Source of the DNA: CAYYJS01 sp964472315
GTDB lineage: Bacteria; Verrucomicrobiota; Kiritimatiellia; UBA8416
Assembly: GCA_964472315.1 (NCBI GenBank)
Contig: CAYYJS010000046.1
Span: 1-27,466 of the forward strand
DNA length: 27,466 nucleotides
Direction of reading: 5' to 3'
The position numbers and the translations under genes are program-made. Shown here in pieces: positions 24,101 to 27,466 of the stretch. The number at the start of each line of letters is the position of its first letter. Positions within the stretch are counted from its first letter, which is position 1. The notes beneath the pieces were generated by a model, which saw only the letters and a program-made list of their open reading frames with translations, searched no databases and was not told the origin of the DNA.

Positions 24101-24870
24101 CCGAGCAGAAGGAACTCGCCCGCGCCTATCTGGCGGAACGTATCGCCCGCGGGATGGCCCTCGAACGCAAGAAGACCCTTGCCGACAGCATCCCGGAACG
24201 CGAGGGGTTCATCCGCCGGGGCTTCGACTACCAGGAATCGGAACTGGCCACCGCCCGCGCCAAGCATTCCGACAAGGCCCGCAGCGGCAACCGCAAGGCG
24301 ATGGATGCGTTGGACGAGGTCAAGCGCCAGCAACGTGAACTCGCCTCGCGCCGCCAGAACGCCCTGGCCGTCCTGCACCGTGAACCCGACCTGATCGCGC
24401 CGGGCGAGGTCACCTTCGTGGCGCATGCGCTCGTGGTGCCGTCATCCGACCCGGAGGACATCGAGCAACACGACAAAAATATCGAGCTGGTCGCCATGCA
24501 GTTGGCGCAGGCGTTCGAGGAAGCGGCCGGGGCCAAAGTTCTGGACGTCCACACGCCCGAACTTGCCCGCCGCGCCGGTCTGCCCGACAATCCGGGATTC
24601 GATCTGCTTGCCATCCGGCCCGGCAACGAAAAGCGATCCATCGAGGTCAAGGGCCGCGCCACCACCGGCGACATCGAGGTGTCCGCCAACGAGTGGGCCA
24701 AGGCGTGCAACATGCGCCAGGACTACTGGCTCTATGCCGTCTACAACTGCGCCACGCCCAACCCGCGCCTTGCCCGCGTGCAAGACCCGTTCGGGGCCCT
24801 GCTGGCGAAGGCCAAGGGGAGCGTTCTGGTCAGTCATGCGCAAGTCGCGGAAGCGGAGGTAAGCACATGA
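21166..24870 (+). CDS. HTH-SNF2 helicase-DUF3883 protein, defence-type (DrmD/Hma helicase-like)
   Basis: A 1234-residue SNF2-family ATPase. An Xre-type HTH lies at about 15-60 (LTQQVLAERLGVSFATVNRW). The helicase core has Walker A DDAGAGKT (148-155), DEAH (250-253), LLLTATPH, FTEHRDTLEFL (about 545), TDAAGEGINLQFC and QRMGRIHRYGQ (about 650). A long middle/C-terminal region follows. A DUF3883-like domain at about 1105-1220 has NPGFD(1146)LL...IE(1160)VK(1162)G, a pattern compatible with a PD-(D/E)XK nuclease fold. Start: GTG 21166 has GGGGG five bases upstream and lies downstream of the promoter; GTG 21154 or 21181 are alternatives. Two inverted-repeat elements are translated in frame (about residues 591-612 and 900-927). 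Such helicases occur beside DUF1156 methylases in defence islands, as here. Confidence 0.9.
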   Translation: MTHLCVIGTKPGDDYAERIKRLRGEIGLTQQVLAERLGVSFATVNRWENEQTKPSRLYWNQLQQLEMRVAEESVPYGKPMAPPPAILDFTAQPEIVKVLAEGERLSFGHLMNPTFATEISSIDPLPHQRIAVYDHMLKQPRLRFLLADDAGAGKTIMSGLYIREMLSRRLLRRILIVTPAGLVGNWRREFLTLFNLPFRIVAGPDARADNPFQGEAGDRIIISIDTLASPRMFARLRETTVVPYDLVIFDEAHKLAADRGSDLRVRKTDRYCLAEALAGIQSQNGHWRLGWSAHHLLLLTATPHMGKDYPYYAMWRLLEPEMLATPDAFDEYPREHRQSHFIRRTKEEMVYLDGRPLYPKRMSDTLGYELSQGEISEQKLYDETTDYLRFVYNRAKLLNREAARLAMSVFQRRLASSTYALLRSFERRMDKLNALIDDIQDGKITTEQMMTFQARLHEDDLLDTTSADDEGDEEHGEAHEAAEDRLLQGVVAASLTDLLAEKEQVKDLLDLARKVHDGGHESKFDKLREVLTDSRFSGEKFIVFTEHRDTLEFLVRRLGGMGYTGQIAQIHGGMQYLQREDEVERFRKPHEGGASVPLAKSETATGTVAPPSDGARFLICTDAAGEGINLQFCWIMINYDVPWNPARLEQRMGRIHRYGQKHDPVVIMNLVAPSTREGKVLKVLLDKLEKIRKELQSDKVFDCIGRLFDGVSIKRYMELAVTEDADEVALQLDGRLTKEQIEAVAKREKTLYGTGGDVAKELPSLRVSMEQEVYFRLMPGYIRQYIQQAAPLVDIEIDGDMDGVFSLRSLRFGAMDPLLPVLELYPEKSRDNFSVVRPTDRKDVIWLHPGEPVFERFRALTTERLAEVGTRGAVFIDPSATKPYLFHMALVTVMRKADPALATESTEDAEKRNTISPSVRSVSSVANPLSHEEVLECRLVGICQQEGAEICVCPVEHLLLLKGGHGLPASAQRLAVAATEQKELARAYLAERIARGMALERKKTLADSIPEREGFIRRGFDYQESELATARAKHSDKARSGNRKAMDALDEVKRQQRELASRRQNALAVLHREPDLIAPGEVTFVAHALVVPSSDPEDIEQHDKNIELVAMQLAQAFEEAAGAKVLDVHTPELARRAGLPDNPGFDLLAIRPGNEKRSIEVKGRATTGDIEVSANEWAKACNMRQDYWLYAVYNCATPNPRLARVQDPFGALLAKAKGSVLVSHAQVAEAEVST
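22937..23001. repeat. REP-doublet-like insert within the helicase coding region
   Basis: GAAGGTGG (22937-22944) and CCACCTTC (22994-23001) are exact inverted repeats. They enclose two hairpins, CGCAAGC-GTCCC-GCTTGCG (22945-22963) and GGCAACC-GGGAC-GGTTGCC (22975-22993), whose loops are complementary. The stretch is translated as a low-complexity linker (GGASVPLAKSETATGTVAPP) between helicase motifs IV and V, so the reading frame is kept. Confidence 0.8.
23865..23946. repeat. CACAGAG-type inverted-repeat element within the helicase coding region
   Basis: Arms of about 31 bp (23865-23895 and 23916-23946) are imperfect inverted repeats. Both begin ATTxGCCACAGAG when read inward and contain a second CACAGAG. 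The translated product contains ATESTEDAE and SVRSVSSVANPL, the kind of peptide this dispersed element produces when it lies in a gene. The frame remains open through it, and normal helicase-protein sequence resumes at HEEVLECRLVGI. Confidence 0.8.
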
Positions 24871-25847
24871 GCGAGGCATCCTCCTTAGCGCCACGACATG
24901 TCGTGGCGCCATTGAAAGCGCGCAAACCGCTGCGCATGCAGGGCTGGGATTTCACCAGTCCCGGCTGGTACTTCCTCACGATCTGCACCAAGAACATGCA
25001 CGCCGCGTTTGGCACGGTGGTCAACGGCCGCATGGTCTTGAATGCGGCCGGCGCCGCTGCCGAGCAGTCTTGGCGCGACATCCCCGAGCATTTCCCGCGT
25101 GCCGTCGTGGACGAACACGTCGTGATGCCCAACCATGTGCATGGGTTGCTGCACCTCACGCCAGACGATTGGGAATTCCATGGCCACACGGCACGCCGTG
25201 AAGCGTTCGGCAAGCCCATTGCCGGTTCCGTGCCGACCATCGTGCGGTCGTACAAGGGCGCGGTCTCGCGGGCACTTGGTGAAAGCGTCTGGCAAAGCCG
25301 CTTCTACGAAGTCCGTGCCCGCGACGATGCCGCCCGCGCCAACATCCGGCGCTACATCGGCGACAATCCACGCAACTACGACGCCGTGATGAACGGCGGC
25401 GAACCGGAGTTCCACGGCAACCGCGCTCTTCTGTGCCTGCCCAAGCTCGGGTTTCTGGCCTCGCGCGGGCAGAATGCGCCGCATGGCAGCCTGCCGCTCA
25501 AACCCGGCGAGGCCATCATGTCGGGGTTTCTCTCGCCCATGGAGCGCGCCGTGTTTCGGGCCGGGCTGGCCCAGAAACGCCCCATGATTTGGGTGTTGCC
25601 CGCAGGGCTCGATACCCTCTGCAACAGCAGCACGGCATGCCGTGCTGCTATTGAGGAGGGGCGACTGCTTGTGCTCTCGCCCTTCGCCCCCGCCCTCGAC
25701 GCCCCCAGCGCCCGCCGCGCCGCCTGGTGCAACCAATATGTGCTCGCCCACTGCGACCGCACGGTGGTCGGCCATCTCAACCCCGACGGCATGCTCGCCT
25801 GCATCCTCGCCGAAGCCGACCCGGACACGGAGGTCATCCGCCTATGA
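24867..25847 (+). CDS. REP-associated tyrosine transposase (RAYT) domain fused to a DprA-like domain
   Basis: A 326-residue two-domain protein. Residues about 20-175 are a Y1/HUH transposase of the RAYT type: GWDFTSPGWYFLTICTKN, the HUH motif MPNHVHG (His90, His92), and catalytic Tyr147 in WQSRFYEVRARD. RAYTs cut and join single-stranded REP hairpins. Residues about 184-326 resemble a DprA/LOG-type nucleotide-binding fold (ALLCLPKLGFLASRG, AIMSGFLSPMERAVF, WVLPAGLDT, GRLLVLSPFAP, AAWCNQYVLAHC). The ATG overlaps the helicase stop (ATGA) with GGAGGT six bases upstream, and its own stop overlaps the next start (ATGA), so it is an integral operon member. Three palindromes of the CACGRCAYGYCGTG family lie inside it. 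Its role in this operon is unknown. Confidence 0.85.
   Translation: MSEASSLAPRHVVAPLKARKPLRMQGWDFTSPGWYFLTICTKNMHAAFGTVVNGRMVLNAAGAAAEQSWRDIPEHFPRAVVDEHVVMPNHVHGLLHLTPDDWEFHGHTARREAFGKPIAGSVPTIVRSYKGAVSRALGESVWQSRFYEVRARDDAARANIRRYIGDNPRNYDAVMNGGEPEFHGNRALLCLPKLGFLASRGQNAPHGSLPLKPGEAIMSGFLSPMERAVFRAGLAQKRPMIWVLPAGLDTLCNSSTACRAAIEEGRLLVLSPFAPALDAPSARRAAWCNQYVLAHCDRTVVGHLNPDGMLACILAEADPDTEVIRL
24888..24909. repeat. 22-bp perfect palindrome near the start of the RAYT-DprA gene
   Basis: Core CACGACATGTCGTG at 24892-24905, extended to a perfect 22-bp palindrome. It begins 21 bp after the A of the start codon and encodes PRHVV (residues 9-13). Confidence 0.9.
25187..25200. repeat. 14-bp palindrome inside the RAYT domain
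   Basis: CACGGC and GCCGTG arms around AC. It is translated in a different phase from the start-proximal copies (TARR) and may be chance, as the arms do not extend. Confidence 0.6.
25626..25649. repeat. 24-bp perfect palindrome inside the DprA-like domain
   Basis: Core CACGGCATGCCGTG at 25631-25644, extended by AGCAG/CTGCT on both sides to a perfect 24-bp palindrome. It encodes SSTACRAA, interrupting the region after VLPAGLDT, so it looks like an in-frame insertion. Confidence 0.9.
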
Positions 25848-27103
25848 AGCCCCCATTATCGCCATCCTCATCCATACGTCCACGGCACGCCGTGGACCTC
25901 GGGCATGCCGTGGCTGCCGCCCCCAAGCCCAAAAGTCCCAAAGCGCCTGTGCCCGTTGCCACAGACACGGCGATCCGCATCGGCAGGAAAGCAGGCGGCG
26001 AGGTCGCGTTCTCCTATTGGGACGTGTGGTATGCCTTGCTGGCACGGGACCGGTTCGAAAGCGATCTCGACCGGTTGGGCCTCGAACTGCGTGGATTGCG
26101 CAAAGGAATGTTCTACTCCGATGACGCCAAACGGAAGCTAAGCCACTTGCGCGATTTGCAGCAACGGCTGACAGACACCGGTATTGGTGTGCCAGAGATA
26201 TTGGCCACCATCCCGCCGGCAATGGCAAAAGCCGAGTCTCGCCGGGCGCATGGCCGGATCATCAAGCACAATCAACGATCGTATGAGCTATCCGAGGCGA
26301 TGCGCGTGCTTCCCAGGGAACGGCTCTACGCCATCGCCCTGCGCGGACTGTGGGCTCCCTTTCCGATCTCACCACAGCCCTACTACGAGCAGCTTCGCGC
26401 CAAATTCAACTGGAGGCGATGCTACGAGGAGGACCATTCCTGGGACTTGGCCAAGAAACTGGATGTCGGAACCGCAACTGCGAAGAAGTTGGCAGGCAAG
26501 GGTCAGGCTGCGGAAGTCATCGCCGTGTTGCGCAGCGTGATGACGGTGGCCCTGGAGTTGGTCGAGATCGCGGACGATTCCTTCGGATGCATCGGCATGA
26601 GTTTCCAGATGGCTTTTGAAGACTACCTCGCATTCCCCCGCAACAAGACCGGCATCGCGACGGAAGCCTTTCTGACCGACCTGCTTGAACTGCTCATTTT
26701 CGAGGATATGGGGTTCACCTACGGGCACACCGATGGTTTCTTCGCCGGACTTTCCGGGGAAGAAGCCGACTTCTGCCTGGCATATCTGCGCGACAGGATT
26801 CCCGCCCTGATGTCGCTGGATCTGGACTACCAAGCCGAAAAGGCGCTGACGTTGATCGGGCAGGTTGCCGCGGAACAAGAGAGTTTCGAGTTGTTCGAAT
26901 CCCTGGCTGGGGAAATGCAGTCCCGCGAATGGCAGCGGATTATCCGCCTGGCGGATGTGGCCGTGAAAGCCCGGAAGAGGGATCTCGCCGACCGCGTCTT
27001 CCACGCCGCGTTGGCTTCCAAAGACGGCGACCACCACGATTTCCTCACCAAGAAACACGAACAACTCCTGCATGGCAAATGGAGCCCCGACCCGCGAAAG
27101 TGA
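25844..27103 (+). CDS. Unrecognised 419-residue protein in the defence-type operon
   Basis: No family was recognised. After an N-terminal segment of about 50 residues rich in Pro, Ala and Lys and containing the palindrome-encoded PRHAV, the protein looks globular, soluble and mostly helical. Visible stretches are VAFSYWDVWYALLARDRFES, LGLELRGLRKGMFYSDDAKR, NWRRCYEEDHSWDLAKKL and ELLIFEDMGFTYGHTDGFFA. There is no signal peptide, membrane helix, cysteine cluster or NTPase motif. The late region (from about residue 310) has repeated helix-like segments that could be TPR- or HEAT-like, but this is a guess. The ATG overlaps the RAYT-DprA stop (ATGA), and the methylase starts 7 bp after its stop, so it is probably a subunit or adaptor of that system (inference). 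Confidence 0.85.
   Translation: MKPPLSPSSSIRPRHAVDLGHAVAAAPKPKSPKAPVPVATDTAIRIGRKAGGEVAFSYWDVWYALLARDRFESDLDRLGLELRGLRKGMFYSDDAKRKLSHLRDLQQRLTDTGIGVPEILATIPPAMAKAESRRAHGRIIKHNQRSYELSEAMRVLPRERLYAIALRGLWAPFPISPQPYYEQLRAKFNWRRCYEEDHSWDLAKKLDVGTATAKKLAGKGQAAEVIAVLRSVMTVALELVEIADDSFGCIGMSFQMAFEDYLAFPRNKTGIATEAFLTDLLELLIFEDMGFTYGHTDGFFAGLSGEEADFCLAYLRDRIPALMSLDLDYQAEKALTLIGQVAAEQESFELFESLAGEMQSREWQRIIRLADVAVKARKRDLADRVFHAALASKDGDHHDFLTKKHEQLLHGKWSPDPRK
25878..25897. repeat. 20-bp palindrome near the start of the 419-residue gene
   Basis: GTCCACGGC and GCCGTGGAC arms around AC (core 25881-25894), beginning 34 bp after the start codon A. It encodes PRHAV (residues 13-17). A partial second copy (GGCATGCCGTGG) follows at about 25902. 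Confidence 0.85.
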
Positions 27104-27110
27104 ACCCCGC

Positions 27111-27466
27111 ATGAAGAGCAGCATAGAAAGTGCCTCCCCATCCTTGCCTCCACGACATGTCGTGGAGTCTCGCCTCATAGAACACGCCTTCCCGCTGAAG
27201 CAGACTTCGCTGGACTCGGTCCACGAGAAGAATGTGCGGCATGGTCACATCTCCACGCTGCACATCTGGCCTGCGCGGCGACCATTGGCGGCGTGCCGGG
27301 CGGCGCTGATCGCCACGCTCCTGCCGGACCCCGGAACGCCGGAGGGCCGGAAGGCGCTGTGCGAGAAGATCGGCGGCAAGCTGGTCAAGAAGATCGAACG
27401 CAAGAAGATGCCCGACGGGAGCATCGTCGAGCGCGAGAAGGAAGAGACCGAGGGCGGCATCCTGCA
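27111..27466 (+). CDS. DUF1156 adenine-specific DNA methylase, N-terminal part (3' end outside window)
   Basis: The frame is open from ATG 27111 to the window edge (118 codons). After a short N-terminal extension containing the palindrome-encoded PRHVV, the sequence is typical of the DUF1156/COG1743 N-terminus: LIEHAFPLKQTSLDSVHEKN, then VRHGHISTLHIWPARRPLAA and CRAALIATLLPDP. The SAM-binding and catalytic motifs of the methylase lie downstream of the window. A lysine/glutamate-rich segment follows (KKIERKKMPDG). It begins 7 bp after the previous stop. Its presence indicates a DNA-modification partner for the SNF2 helicase three genes upstream; a DUF499-type ATPase might be expected further on but is not in the window. 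Confidence 0.88.
   Translation, partial: MKSSIESASPSLPPRHVVESRLIEHAFPLKQTSLDSVHEKNVRHGHISTLHIWPARRPLAACRAALIATLLPDPGTPEGRKALCEKIGGKLVKKIERKKMPDGSIVEREKEETEGGIL
27148..27167. repeat. 20-bp perfect palindrome near the start of the DUF1156 gene
   Basis: CTCCACGACATGTCGTGGAG, with core at 27151-27164, beginning 37 bp after the start codon A. It encodes PRHVV (residues 14-18), in the same phase as the copies at the two preceding gene starts. Confidence 0.9.

Noticed and set aside
21166..27466. Canonical DISARM system
   Set aside because: No DUF1998 gene (drmB), drmA helicase or phospholipase-D nuclease (drmC) is visible in the window, so only resemblance of the helicase and methylase can be claimed.

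Overview
The window is GC-rich bacterial chromosome. Dense co-oriented housekeeping clusters, a PocR-type hybrid kinase, a GspC-like protein, a DUF1570-like secreted metallopeptidase and abundant short palindromic/MITE-like repeats suggest a member of the PVC group (Kiritimatiellota, Verrucomicrobiota or Lentisphaerota). This is inference; no 16S rRNA gene is present.

Left part (1-13.6 kb, plus strand). It opens with the 3' end of a histidine kinase, coupled by an ATGA overlap to a large soluble hybrid kinase with PAS, PocR, HisKA, HATPase and receiver domains. A tRNA-Ser(UGA) gene lies on the minus strand. Then comes a long run of tightly packed genes: queE-queC (7-deazaguanine/queuosine pathway), a DegT-family PLP aminotransferase, purA, and the envelope/isoprenoid cluster uppS-cdsA-dxr-rseP-ispG. 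That cluster links MEP-pathway isoprenoid synthesis (dxr, ispG) to undecaprenyl diphosphate, CDP-diacylglycerol and site-2 proteolysis, with ATGA or TGATG overlaps between most members.

Middle part (13.6-20.9 kb). A minus-strand operon encodes a TIM-barrel sugar isomerase-like protein, a secreted HExxH metallopeptidase-like protein and RmuC. A divergent promoter pair separates it from a plus-strand unit made of a coiled-coil/zinc-ribbon protein, the RNase P RNA gene rnpB, a GspC-like PDZ protein and a rhomboid protease. The rnpB P1 helix, defined by a perfect 16-bp pairing, overlaps the start codon of the GspC-like gene.

Right part (20.9-27.5 kb). This is an accessory, defence-type locus. 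A complete MITE-like element (23-bp terminal inverted repeats, 10-bp target duplication) sits just upstream of a strong promoter. The promoter drives an HTH-SNF2 helicase-DUF3883 protein, a REP-associated tyrosine transposase (RAYT) domain fused to a DprA-like domain, an unrecognised 419-residue protein and the beginning of a DUF1156 adenine methylase. The first three genes are joined by ATGA overlaps. The helicase reads through two separate inverted-repeat insertions in frame. The last three genes carry five copies of a palindrome with core CACGRCAYGYCGTG, three of them within 40 bp of successive start codons. Helicase plus DUF1156 methylase recalls the helicase-methylase-ATPase (Hma) and DISARM-like defence families. 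The embedded RAYT-DprA gene and the palindromes in its operon are the most unusual part of the window.
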